From assembly GCA_027587225.1 (NCBI GenBank), contig JAPDDQ010000034.1:26702-90701 (forward strand): 64,000 bases of DNA. Reading direction: 5' to 3'. Source of the stretch: Solirubrobacter taibaiensis (GTDB taxonomy: Bacteria > Actinomycetota > Thermoleophilia > Solirubrobacterales > Solirubrobacteraceae). Numbering within the stretch: position 1 is the stretch's first letter; each line of letters opens with the position of its first letter. A model generated the notes under the pieces. That model made no database searches and had not been told where the DNA came from. It was given only the letters and a program-made list of their open reading frames with translations. Made by a program: the position numbers and the translations under genes. Positions 16,707 through 25,233 of the stretch are shown piece after piece.

Positions 16707-17510
16707 ATGACCCGTGACGACCGTGTGTTCGGCTCCACCCGACTGCTCGGGGCGATCATCGTCCCGTTCCTGCTGGTCGCGTTCGCGCTGCTGTACTTCT
16801 TCCCCGACGACACGCGGCACTGGTTCGCGTGGGACGTGCAGCCGACGATCACGCCGCTGGTGATGGGCGCGGGCTACATCGCCGGCGCGTACTTCTTCGT
16901 GCGGGTGGCGCGCGAGCGCCGCTGGCACCGGATCCAGGTCGGCTTCCTGCCGGTGACGGCGTTCACGCTGTTCATGGCCATCGGCACGTTCAACCACCTC
17001 GACCGGTTCGCCACGAACCACGTCGCGTTCTGGATCTGGGTCGGGCTGTACGTGACCACGCCGGTGCTGGTGCCGCTGGCGTGGTGGCGCAACCGCAGGA
17101 CCGATCCGCGCACGCCGGAGCCGGGCGAGCGGCCGCTGCCGCGCAGTGTGCGGCCGGCGCTGCTGGGCGTGGGCGCGTTCCAGTCGGTCGTCGCGCTCGT
17201 GCTGCTGCTGTGGCCGTCAGAGATGATCGAGCACTGGCCGTGGCTGTTGACGCCGCTGACGGCGCAGACGCTCGGCGGCTGGTTCGCGCTGCCCGGCGTG
17301 ACCGCGCTCGCGATGGGGCTGGACGGCCGCGCGAGTGCCATCCGGATCACGCTCGAGAGCCAGCTGATCGGGCTCGCGCTGATCCTGCTCGGCACGGCCC
17401 GCGCGTGGGAGGACATCGACACCTCCAACGCGCTCGCGCCCGTGTTCGTGGCCGGCCTCGCCGGGCTGTTCGCCGCACTGCTCTGGCTGAGGCTGCAACT
17501 CCGTCGCTAG
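16707..17510 (+). CDS. Polytopic membrane protein of unknown function
   Basis: 267 aa. The ATG at 16707 is supported by GGGAGGA at 16691-16697, nine bases upstream. Seven or eight hydrophobic segments are visible (e.g. AIIVPFLLVAFALLYFF, VAFWIWVGLYVTTPVLVPLAWW, FVAGLAGLFAALLWL), with a cytoplasmic-looking basic/Pro loop near residue 120 (RRTDPRTPEPGERPLPRS). I do not recognise a transporter or enzyme signature. It is followed 103 bp later by an AEC-like permease on the same strand; no functional link is evident. Confidence 0.72.
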   Translation: MTRDDRVFGSTRLLGAIIVPFLLVAFALLYFFPDDTRHWFAWDVQPTITPLVMGAGYIAGAYFFVRVARERRWHRIQVGFLPVTAFTLFMAIGTFNHLDRFATNHVAFWIWVGLYVTTPVLVPLAWWRNRRTDPRTPEPGERPLPRSVRPALLGVGAFQSVVALVLLLWPSEMIEHWPWLLTPLTAQTLGGWFALPGVTALAMGLDGRASAIRITLESQLIGLALILLGTARAWEDIDTSNALAPVFVAGLAGLFAALLWLRLQLRR

Positions 17511-17613
17511 GCGAGCGCCACCCGCTCGCGCGGCCGATGCTCGCCGCGCTCCAGGAGACGGCGCGCGCACCACCACCCGACCGGGGGAGAGTGACGCCGC
17601 AGAGCGGTGGAGC

Positions 17614-18495
17614 GTGCAACTACCTGCTACGCCTAAGTCGTTGACGGTTGCGCTCCCCCTCTTCGGTGCCTTCGTGCTCGGCCTCGGCGCACGCCGGTGG
17701 CTGATACAGCACATCGCCTTCCTGGTCCGCGCGCAGCTCTCGGTCGGGATCGGTTTGCTGGCCGTTCTGGCGGGCTGGAGCTTCGAGTTGAGCGGTGGCA
17801 ACCTCGCTGCGATCGGCGTCCTGCTGGCCGCCCAGCTGACCGCGCTCGGGGTTGCCACGCGGGTCTTCCGCCGCCGCAGCGACCACGCGCTGATCGCGTT
17901 CTGGATGTTCGGCAACCCGACCTACTGGACCGCGCCGATCGCCGTCGCCGCGCTCGGTGCCAAGGCCGCGGTGTTCGTCGTGGCCTACGACATGCTCACC
18001 CAGCCGCGGATCGCGCTCGGCATCCGCCTGCTGCGCCGCCACGCGACCGTGCCGCAGACGCGCACGACCGCGCTCGCAGACTATGCGCCCACGATCGGCG
18101 CGCTCGCCGGTCTTCTCCTGGGCCGGCTCGTCCCCGCCCCGGACGTGGTGACGACGCTTGTCGCCGGGCTGGCGATCGCCATGTCGGCGATGGGCGTGCT
18201 GCTGCTCGGCGTGTCCTGGCCCAAGCGCTGGATCGGCCGCCCCCAGCTCGCACTGTCCTTCCGCGTGCTGGCCCTGCACCTCACGCTCGTCCCGTGCGCG
18301 CTGGCGCTCGCGACCCTGGCGGGGATCGACCTCCCGGGCGCCGTGTGGCTGTTCGCACTCGGCCCGGTCCCGACGTCGGTCGTGTCCTTCGCCCAGCTCT
18401 ACGGCTACTCGCCCCGGACGGCGGCCACCGGGCTCGTCATGAGCGTGGCCGCGGCGATCGTGCTGCTTCCGCTCGCCATCGCCCTGGCGCACTGA
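17614..18495 (+). CDS. AEC (auxin efflux carrier)-family permease
   Basis: 293 aa, GTG start at 17614. About ten hydrophobic helices run through the whole protein, in two halves of five separated near residue 140. Half 1 contains FWMFGNPTYWTAPIAVAALG, with the Asn-Pro helix break typical of the AEC/MTP permeases; half 2 ends VPTSVVSFAQLYGYSP, which also suits this family. AEC carriers export organic acids such as malate or malonate, or related anions. The substrate cannot be told. A strong hairpin terminator follows immediately. Confidence 0.8.
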   Translation: MQLPATPKSLTVALPLFGAFVLGLGARRWLIQHIAFLVRAQLSVGIGLLAVLAGWSFELSGGNLAAIGVLLAAQLTALGVATRVFRRRSDHALIAFWMFGNPTYWTAPIAVAALGAKAAVFVVAYDMLTQPRIALGIRLLRRHATVPQTRTTALADYAPTIGALAGLLLGRLVPAPDVVTTLVAGLAIAMSAMGVLLLGVSWPKRWIGRPQLALSFRVLALHLTLVPCALALATLAGIDLPGAVWLFALGPVPTSVVSFAQLYGYSPRTAATGLVMSVAAAIVLLPLAIALAH

Positions 18496-18504
18496 GCCAC
18501 GAGA

Positions 18505-18535
18505 CCACGGTCCAGCCGAAACGGCTGGACCGTGG
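18505..18535. terminator. Bidirectional hairpin terminator
   Basis: A perfect 14-bp stem (18505-18518 with 18522-18535) with loop AAA lies between the convergent AEC permease and M20-peptidase genes, which end at 18495 and 18545. It can serve both strands. The T tract is poor, as is usual in GC-rich actinobacteria. Confidence 0.8.
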
Positions 18536-18544
18536 ATCGCGGAC

Positions 18545-21500
18545 CTACGGGTTGGTGGTGGAGAGCGTGAAGGTCAGCGTCTTGCTGTAGGTGCCGGTGC
18601 GCAACGGCTCGTTGGGGCCGATGTGCTGCCGGAAAGCGACGTTGACGACATCGTTGGACACGGGGCCGGTCCACACGGACTTCGAGAACGACACCTGCAG
18701 CGGCTCGCTCAGCGTGAACGCGCCGTTGACGAGTCGGCCACCGTCGACCGACAGCTTCGCGTCGCCGGCCGTCGAGGTCACGGTCGCCGTGGTCGAGGCG
18801 TCATAGGTGCGATCCACACCCGGCGTGAACGGACCGAACGTGGCCGGCGCGCCCAGGGTGAGCGCGAGCGTCGCCGGAACGGTGCCGCCGACTGTCCCCG
18901 TCTCCTCATCGCTGATCCAGTTGGCCGCCGTCACGTAGACCGCGTCGGGCGACGAGAACTCCGCGTTCTTCGTCCCGTCACCGAGCACGAAGAAGCCCCG
19001 TTGCTGCTTGGCCCCGCGCCCGGGGAACGGGTCCGGATTCGCGGCCAGGTACGCCGGATTGACCGTGTACAGGTCCGTCTTGGAGTCCGCGAGCACCGTC
19101 TGCACCCCGGTGTACGGGGCATCGGTGATCGCGAGGTTGACCGACAAGTAGAGGGCGTCCGGGTTCATGGCCGAGACGCGTGAGGAGAAGTACTTGTCCG
19201 CGCTCTGGCCCGCCGGAACGGCCAGCGGCACCACGGTGTCGCCGACGAGGATGTTGAACTTGAAGTCGCCGTAGCCGCGGGCGACGAACTTCGCCCAATC
19301 CGCGTCCCGCATGTAGGCGGGGCGCTCCACCTTGAACTCCAGCCGCATCGGCGCCACGTACGTGCTGCTCACGTACTCGGGATCGTTCAAGGGCAGGTAG
19401 ACCCCGCCCGTGGCGTGCCCGAGTGCGAACGCTGCCGCCGTCGGGGCCGAGTTGCCGCGCCCGTTCCACATCGGGATGTTGAACGAGGTGGCGCCGAGCA
19501 GGGCCTGCGAGCCGAGCTGGCTCTTGCCGACCTTGGCCGACGCGTCCTTGAACGTGCCGATCGTGACGTCCAGCAGGTCGAGGTCCGACCGGTCGGCGTT
19601 CAGGCCAGGCATGTCGGCCCACATGAACTTGGCCCCGGCGGGCCCGGAGTAGCGGGCCATCTCCAGCATGCCGTCGGCCATCATCTTGGTCATCTGCACG
19701 GCCGAGTCGACCTTCATCCGCTCGTTGGCCGTGTGCCACCAGCGCTCATTGCCCGGGATGACGGCGCCGAAGGCGGTCATCTTGTTGCGGAAGTTGCTGG
19801 CCAGGGTGCCACCGGTCGTGCCCTGCGGGAAGACCACGTCGCTGAGGGCGTACGGGTCCGCGAACGCGGCCGGGTTGCGGTTGATCGTGGCTTGGTAGCT
19901 GCCGAACTGCAGCGCCGTCAGCGGGTTGTCGTGCGTGACGTACAGGCCGGCGCCGATGGGTGAGCCGAGGGCGCCGAGGGTGAACCCCTTCGCCTGGAAG
20001 GCGGCCGTGACCGCCGTCGTCGCCTCGGTGGACTCAGCCGCGGTGACGTGCATGCTGCGCACGAACAGCGGAATGCTGAGGCTGCCGGACGCGGCCGTGT
20101 AGAAGCTCGTCGGCGTCTCTGAGTTGATGCCGCCCATGAGGGCGAAGGTCAGGTTCGGCGTGCCGTTGCTCGGGTTGCGCAACAGGCTCGCCGGGATGCC
20201 CATGTACTTGCCGATGTAGGCCTCGCCCTCGACACCGTCGCGGAAGAACAGGTCGGCGATGCCGTCGGCGGCTTTCTTCAACTGCAGGTCGTTGGCCCCC
20301 GCCGCGGCGAGCCCCTTGGAGAGGAGGGACATCCCCCACACGACGGCGTTCTTGCCGTACTGCGGGGTCGGCATCTCCATCGCCACATCGGTGTTGATCT
20401 CCAGCGTGAGCGCGTCGCCGGTGATCGTGGTCTGCACCTTGGGCGTCGTGCCGGGAGCTGCCGGGAGCCAACCCTTCGTGGTCGCAGCGGCGGTGATCGC
20501 CGACACGAACTGGTCGCGCTGGGCGGAGCCGGCCCCCGCCACGTCAAGGGTGAAGATGGCCCGCGAGGCGATCTGCGTGGTGCTGCCGTAGGTGATGTCC
20601 TTGAGCGTCGGGTCGCCTGCGCGCTGGGTGACGCCGGCCCGGGCATCCGTCAGCCGGAAGGCCTTGGCGGCATCCGCGGACAAGCTCATCGACACCGCCG
20701 GCGTCACCGCTCCGGAGTTGCCGACGATGACCGGGAACCGCGAGTCGGACGTGTACGCCGCGATCGGGGTCTCTTCGCGGTTGAGGTTCTTGTAGGCCCA
20801 GTTGTCGTAGAAGCTCGGGTTCGAGTTGTACGGGATCGATTGGAAGGCGGCGGTGTTCGCCGTCGTGGGCGTGCCGGGACCGCCGTCTTCGTAGATCCCC
20901 ATGACGATGCGGACGCGCCGATCCATCGGCAAGCCCGCCTCGAGCATCGCCTTGGCCGCGAGCAGCGTCGCCAGCGTCGGGCCGCTGTCGTCCTGGATGC
21001 CCGCCCCGTAGACCCAGCTGTCCTTGATGTAGGACGAGTGGTACGCGCCCGGAGTCCCGAGGTTGCCGAAGGGGTCCCGCCAGCGCGCCAGCTGAGCAGC
21101 CGAGACGGAAGCCGTCGGCGAGTCCAGGTGGCTCAACGCCATGACCATCTCCGGGGCTTCCGGGTCACCGATCTCGGCGTAGACGTACTTGTCGGGCTGA
21201 CGTTGGACGACCACCGGGAAACCCAGGTCCCTGCCCAGCTTGACCACCCAGGCGAGCTTGGCGACCTTGCGGTCGTACTCGTTCTGGTTGGCCGCGGTGT
21301 TGCTGACCGGGAACGGGTACGCCGTCGCGGCCGTGCCGCCTCGCGAGATGGAGTCGTAGGTCGCGCCGTCCAGCATCGCCCCGACCAGGGTGAGCGGGTT
21401 GTAGGTGCCGTCCCCCGCCCGCGCGTTGCTGACGCGGCCGGCCAGCGCCTCGACCTCCGCGTGGATCGCGTCGCGCTCGGCGTCGCTGACCGACAGGTCG

Positions 21501-21619
21501 TACGTGACACTCGGCTGGAAGCGCTCCTCGCCGATGCCGGCCGCGGACGCGTTCGCCGCTCCTCCGATGGACAGCAGCAGCGACATCCCACATGTCACTG
21601 CCAAAGACTTCCTCCGCAT
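18545..21619 (-). CDS. Large secreted M20-family metallopeptidase-like protein with C-terminal beta module
   Basis: 1024 aa from the ATG at 21619. A signal peptide (1-27, ending ASAAG) directs export. The M20/PepV-like core shows SHLD (H164, D166), then YGAGIQDDSGP (bridging Asp 210/211) and the catalytic pair in GIYEDGG (E244, D245); a later WWHTANER could supply the distal His. These suggest a zinc dipeptidase or aminopeptidase on exported substrates. The protein is about twice the usual length because of a long insertion and C-terminal extension. Its last 111 residues (914-1024) form a module also found at the end of the ThuA/sugar-dehydrogenase protein at 28036. It is alone between a terminator and the toxin/immunity locus. 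Confidence 0.82.
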   Translation of the reverse strand: MRRKSLAVTCGMSLLLSIGGAANASAAGIGEERFQPSVTYDLSVSDAERDAIHAEVEALAGRVSNARAGDGTYNPLTLVGAMLDGATYDSISRGGTAATAYPFPVSNTAANQNEYDRKVAKLAWVVKLGRDLGFPVVVQRQPDKYVYAEIGDPEAPEMVMALSHLDSPTASVSAAQLARWRDPFGNLGTPGAYHSSYIKDSWVYGAGIQDDSGPTLATLLAAKAMLEAGLPMDRRVRIVMGIYEDGGPGTPTTANTAAFQSIPYNSNPSFYDNWAYKNLNREETPIAAYTSDSRFPVIVGNSGAVTPAVSMSLSADAAKAFRLTDARAGVTQRAGDPTLKDITYGSTTQIASRAIFTLDVAGAGSAQRDQFVSAITAAATTKGWLPAAPGTTPKVQTTITGDALTLEINTDVAMEMPTPQYGKNAVVWGMSLLSKGLAAAGANDLQLKKAADGIADLFFRDGVEGEAYIGKYMGIPASLLRNPSNGTPNLTFALMGGINSETPTSFYTAASGSLSIPLFVRSMHVTAAESTEATTAVTAAFQAKGFTLGALGSPIGAGLYVTHDNPLTALQFGSYQATINRNPAAFADPYALSDVVFPQGTTGGTLASNFRNKMTAFGAVIPGNERWWHTANERMKVDSAVQMTKMMADGMLEMARYSGPAGAKFMWADMPGLNADRSDLDLLDVTIGTFKDASAKVGKSQLGSQALLGATSFNIPMWNGRGNSAPTAAAFALGHATGGVYLPLNDPEYVSSTYVAPMRLEFKVERPAYMRDADWAKFVARGYGDFKFNILVGDTVVPLAVPAGQSADKYFSSRVSAMNPDALYLSVNLAITDAPYTGVQTVLADSKTDLYTVNPAYLAANPDPFPGRGAKQQRGFFVLGDGTKNAEFSSPDAVYVTAANWISDEETGTVGGTVPATLALTLGAPATFGPFTPGVDRTYDASTTATVTSTAGDAKLSVDGGRLVNGAFTLSEPLQVSFSKSVWTGPVSNDVVNVAFRQHIGPNEPLRTGTYSKTLTFTLSTTNP

Positions 21620-21738
21620 TACCGCGACCCCCCCGGGACGATTGGTGCGCGGACCCTTACAGGCCATTTCCAGCCTGTCAACGAGGTCTGGCCGCAGCGA
21701 CTACGGTGCTTCGTAGGTCACCCGGTGCTCGAGCGCCG

Positions 21739-22152
21739 TCAGCGCTCGACGTTGTTCCAGAACCCCGCGGGCACGCGCCGCACCTCACCGCCGACGCGCT
21801 CGAGGATCAGCTCCTCGCCGTTGATGTCCAGCCACAGGTCCTCGTCGCCGCTGTCGAGCACGTTCTGGACGAGCCCGAGCAGGTTGCGCGCAAGCGCCGG
21901 CGGCGACCCGTCCCTGTCCGCAACCCGAAAGCCGACGCGCACATAGTCCCTGGGCGTGCGGAGGTCGTCACCGTACTCGTAGTAGCCGTCTTGGGCGCGG
22001 CGCACGGTGACGATGTAGCCGACCTCGTCGCGCTCGTCAGCCCGCAAGACGCCCTTGTCGATGGTCGGCTCCGGCGACGCGTCGTGGAGGCGCGACCACA
22101 GCTGTTCGGGTGTGGCGGGACCGAGCACGACCAGCGTGTATTGCAGCGCCAC
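21739..22152 (-). CDS. SitI3-family immunity protein, second copy
   Basis: 137 aa. Recognised by the N-terminal MALQYTLVV, the central VGYIVTVRRAQDGYYEYGDD and the C-terminal block VQNVLDSGDEDLWLDINGEEL followed by LERVGGEVRR-x-x-x-x-FW. This is the layout of SitI3-like proteins, which neutralise cognate toxins. It follows its paralogue by 2 bp and is roughly 45% identical to it by eye. As the third gene of a toxin-immunity-immunity set, it may protect against a variant toxin of a neighbouring strain. Alternative: a diverged copy that has lost its partner. Confidence 0.82.
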   Translation of the reverse strand: MALQYTLVVLGPATPEQLWSRLHDASPEPTIDKGVLRADERDEVGYIVTVRRAQDGYYEYGDDLRTPRDYVRVGFRVADRDGSPPALARNLLGLVQNVLDSGDEDLWLDINGEELILERVGGEVRRVPAGFWNNVER

Positions 22153-22154
22153 CG

Positions 22155-22544
22155 CTATGCCTCGTGACGGACCTCGCCGTCGATGCGCTCAAGCAGCAGC
22201 TCCTCGCCGTTGAGACTCAGCCACAGATCCTCGCCGCCGCTGTCGAGCACGTTCTGGGCGAGCTCACGCACGCTGCGGTCGGCCCGAGCCAGATCCTCCC
22301 AGTCGGCGCGGAACCCGACGTAGAGGTACTCGGCAGGCTCGCGGACTCGGTCGCCGACGTCGTAGAAGCCGTGCTCGCCGCGGTGCAGGGTGATCAGGAC
22401 ACCGAACCGCTCGCGCTCCTCGGCCGTCCACAGTCCGTCGTCGATGATCGGCGTGGGTGGCGTGTACCGCTCGCCGTAGAGGCGCGGCCACATCGCCTCG
22501 GGCGTGATGCCCCCAGGCACGATCAGCGCGTACTCGAGAGCCAT
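22155..22544 (-). CDS. SitI3-family immunity protein, first copy
   Basis: 129 aa, starting 1 bp after the toxin stop, so translationally coupled to the toxin. It has MALEYALIV, FGVLITLHRGEHGFYDVGD, and the conserved end AQNVLDSGGEDLWLSLNGEEL followed by LERIDGEVR. Position directly after the toxin makes it the likely cognate antidote of the C-terminal nuclease domain. Proteins of this type are small and cytoplasmic and act by binding the toxin. The cognate pairing is inference from order and spacing. Confidence 0.85.
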   Translation of the reverse strand: MALEYALIVPGGITPEAMWPRLYGERYTPPTPIIDDGLWTAEERERFGVLITLHRGEHGFYDVGDRVREPAEYLYVGFRADWEDLARADRSVRELAQNVLDSGGEDLWLSLNGEELLLERIDGEVRHEA

Positions 22545-22545
22545 C

Positions 22546-25044
22546 TCAGAGGTTCAGCCGTGAGACGGCGCCGGTGTTGTCCACGATCAGCACCTCGTGC
22601 AATTGCTTGATGGGCCATTTGGTGAACTGGCTCTGAAGTTCGGTCATGTCGCCGGCCCAGTCTGCGAGGTTGATCACGACGCGCTCGGTCTGCTTCTTCT
22701 TCAAGACCTTGTCGTGAACCTCCGTCCAGATGCCGCGCACCGGTTTCTCCTTACCGGGTGAATAGCAGTCGAAGATCCTGCCTTCGATCTTGAAGTCCGG
22801 GTCTCGCTCTCCTGGTTTGGTGGGTTTGCCGTGGTTCGGCCGCTGCACGATGTCGTAGCCCGCCTTGGCCAGGGCTTCGGCTGCGTCGTTCTCGAGTTCG
22901 AGGCCGCGGATCGCCGCCGACTGCTTCTGCCCCTCGGGAATCTTGGCCGGATGCCCGCCGGGCTTGGCGTTCGGGTCGGGCTTGCCGCTGGGGCCGGTCT
23001 GCTTGAAGCGCCGGATGAAGCGGTCCTCGACCTCGCCGGGCAGCTCCTTGGCGAAGCCCTTCAGCATCCGCCCGAGCTTGGCCAGCTTGACGGCGGCGCC
23101 GATGCCCGCGGTGAGCGCCAGCAGCGCGACCTCGACGAGCGCGAAGCCGGCGATGAACCCGCGGAACTTCCAGCGCGTCCACATGTCCGGGTGGTTCCAG
23201 CGCTCGCTGAACCGCTTGAACGCGCTCGACGCGATCTCGCCCGGCTTGATCTTCGTGATCCGGTTCCACAGGTCCTGACCCTGGCTCACCAGCTCCTTGA
23301 CGCTGCTGGTCATCACGTTCCACAGCGAGCCGATCAGGTCCTTGGCGTCGACCAGGATGCCCTTGACCGAGGAGAACGCGCCGGACAGCATCCCCGCGAC
23401 GAAGGCGGCGCCGCCGATCGCGAACTCCTCGACCGCGTTCGCCGCTCGCTTGGCCTTCGCGAACGCCCCGCCCGTCAGCGACCCGGAGCCGACCGTGCCC
23501 TTCAGGCTCTTCGCGTATTCGTCGCCGGGCAGCCAGATCTGGTAGCCCGAGCGGGTCTTGACGTCCTGCCAGGCGTTCCAGTCCTTGTTGCCCGGCTTGC
23601 TCTGGTAGATGCCGCGCATGCCAGGCCCGCGGTTGACGTACTCGAGCACGTTGACGTAGAACCGCATGTCCTGGCCGTCTCTGCCGAGGTGGCCGTAGCG
23701 CTTCGTCACGATCTCCAGCGCCGTCTGGCCCTCGATCTTGAACAGGTCCGCCGTCGGCTCGGGCAGATTGCGCTTGACGTAGACGGCGGCCACGTAGCCG
23801 TACTCGCCGGACGCGGTCGTGACCTGGTACCAGCCGTCGCCCGTCCGGCGCTTGATGAACAGGCGAGTGCCGAACGGCAGCGTCCCCAGCTCGCGTGAGT
23901 TCGTGCTCGGCCCCTCACGCAGCCTGACCTTTTCGCCACCCGCGTCCCCGATGATCCCGGTCTGCCGGTTGCCGCCCGGCCCGTCCGCGGGTCCGCCCGG
24001 CGCCGCGCCGGAGCGGTCCTTCTGCGGCTTGTCCGGCCTGGGCTTGCGGGGCTTGCGCTTGCCGCCGCCCGAGGCCGGCTTGTACGCGCGCAGCTTGCCC
24101 TTGAGCTCCTCGATCTGCTTGAGCAGGTGCTGCTGCCCGCCGCCGGGGCGGTCCCCGATCAATCCCTGGAGGCGGGTGATCTCCTTCTGGATCTCGATCG
24201 CCCGCGCCAGCGCCCGGCGGGTCGACGACCCCGCGACGCCGTCCGCCTCGAGCCGTCGGCGAGCCTGGAAGCGCCGCACCGCGGACTGCGTGGCGGGCCC
24301 GTACTCGCCGTCGAGCGAGCCGCGGTACCAGCCCAGCGAGCGCAGGCGGCGCTGGATGCCGCGGACCGCCTTGCCCGTGTCGCCCGGCCCGACCGTGTCG
24401 TCGCGCTTAGCGGCCGCCTGCGCCTCCACCTTGCGCATCAGGCGGGCGACGCCGGCGGCCGGCGTGCGCTCCTCGGCGGCGTCGGGCTCCATCTCCGACT
24501 CGTCGCCCAACGCCTCCGCCGGTTCGGCCTCGTCCTCGCCCTCGACCTCTTCCTCCTGCTCGGGCGCTTCCACCGAGTCCGCCGTCGACGCCTCCGCGGC
24601 CGAGGCGGCGGGCTCCTCCGTACCAGAGGTCATCGGTTCCGGCTCCGCGGGTTGTGGCGGCTCGCCGTCCAGTGACGCCCCCGCGGGCCCTTCCGCGTCC
24701 GCCTCCTTCTCTCCCTCCGCTTCCGGCTCGGGTTCCGCATCGCCTCCGCCCGGATCCTCGGGCTCCTCGGACGGCGGGAACTCCTGGGCCGGCGCCTCCT
24801 CCGCTTCCTCCTGCTCGGCCTCCGTCTCCGGCTCGGCCACCGCTTCACGGGCCAGCCGGCGCTCCTGGATCATCCGAGCGACCGCCGCGTTGCCGGCCGT
24901 GCCCTGCAGCCCGAGCACGCCCGCGCGGGTCAGCGGCCCGCCGCGTCCGAAGCCGCCCGGCAGCACGGCCGGGCCGCTCGGCGCGAGCGCCGGCCCCGCC
25001 TCCGCGACCTGCGGTCCCTGCTCGGTCTCCGAACTTCTCTCCAA
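22546..25044 (-). CDS. Polymorphic toxin with eCIS-cargo-type N-terminus and CdiA-like nuclease C-terminus
   Basis: 832 aa; the start is TTG at 25044, just after an in-frame stop, so it cannot be much longer. Domains: LQGTAGNAAV (46-55), a motif typical of contractile-injection-system (eCIS) associated proteins; a Glu/Pro/Ala-rich acidic linker (68-190); a peptidoglycan-binding helical domain (219-280); a basic Lys/Pro linker; a bacterial SH3 domain (370-425); a LysM-like segment (430-510); hydrophobic helices (541-575, 628-655); and a toxin domain (705-832). The toxin domain begins LELENDAAEALAKAGYDI, then DPDFKIEG, and has HDKVLKKKQTERVVINL, matching the CdiA_C-type RNase fold (acidic residues plus Lys/Gln). 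No signal peptide. Two SitI3 immunity genes follow. Delivery genes are not in the window. Confidence 0.83.
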   Translation of the reverse strand: MERSSETEQGPQVAEAGPALAPSGPAVLPGGFGRGGPLTRAGVLGLQGTAGNAAVARMIQERRLAREAVAEPETEAEQEEAEEAPAQEFPPSEEPEDPGGGDAEPEPEAEGEKEADAEGPAGASLDGEPPQPAEPEPMTSGTEEPAASAAEASTADSVEAPEQEEEVEGEDEAEPAEALGDESEMEPDAAEERTPAAGVARLMRKVEAQAAAKRDDTVGPGDTGKAVRGIQRRLRSLGWYRGSLDGEYGPATQSAVRRFQARRRLEADGVAGSSTRRALARAIEIQKEITRLQGLIGDRPGGGQQHLLKQIEELKGKLRAYKPASGGGKRKPRKPRPDKPQKDRSGAAPGGPADGPGGNRQTGIIGDAGGEKVRLREGPSTNSRELGTLPFGTRLFIKRRTGDGWYQVTTASGEYGYVAAVYVKRNLPEPTADLFKIEGQTALEIVTKRYGHLGRDGQDMRFYVNVLEYVNRGPGMRGIYQSKPGNKDWNAWQDVKTRSGYQIWLPGDEYAKSLKGTVGSGSLTGGAFAKAKRAANAVEEFAIGGAAFVAGMLSGAFSSVKGILVDAKDLIGSLWNVMTSSVKELVSQGQDLWNRITKIKPGEIASSAFKRFSERWNHPDMWTRWKFRGFIAGFALVEVALLALTAGIGAAVKLAKLGRMLKGFAKELPGEVEDRFIRRFKQTGPSGKPDPNAKPGGHPAKIPEGQKQSAAIRGLELENDAAEALAKAGYDIVQRPNHGKPTKPGERDPDFKIEGRIFDCYSPGKEKPVRGIWTEVHDKVLKKKQTERVVINLADWAGDMTELQSQFTKWPIKQLHEVLIVDNTGAVSRLNL

Positions 25045-25233
25045 CCCCCGCCGCTTTCACGAGCGTGCCGCAACCGTCCGTTATTCAGAGTAGGCCGCGC
25101 AACCTCACAAGTCGAGCCTTCCTGTCCGAACGGAAGCGGTTGTCCCTACCTGACCGGGCGCGCCGCGGGCAGGACGAGTCGCGTCGTGCTCCGCGCGCCG
25201 AAGAAGGCGCGGGGTCCATAGGCTGGAGCGGCC

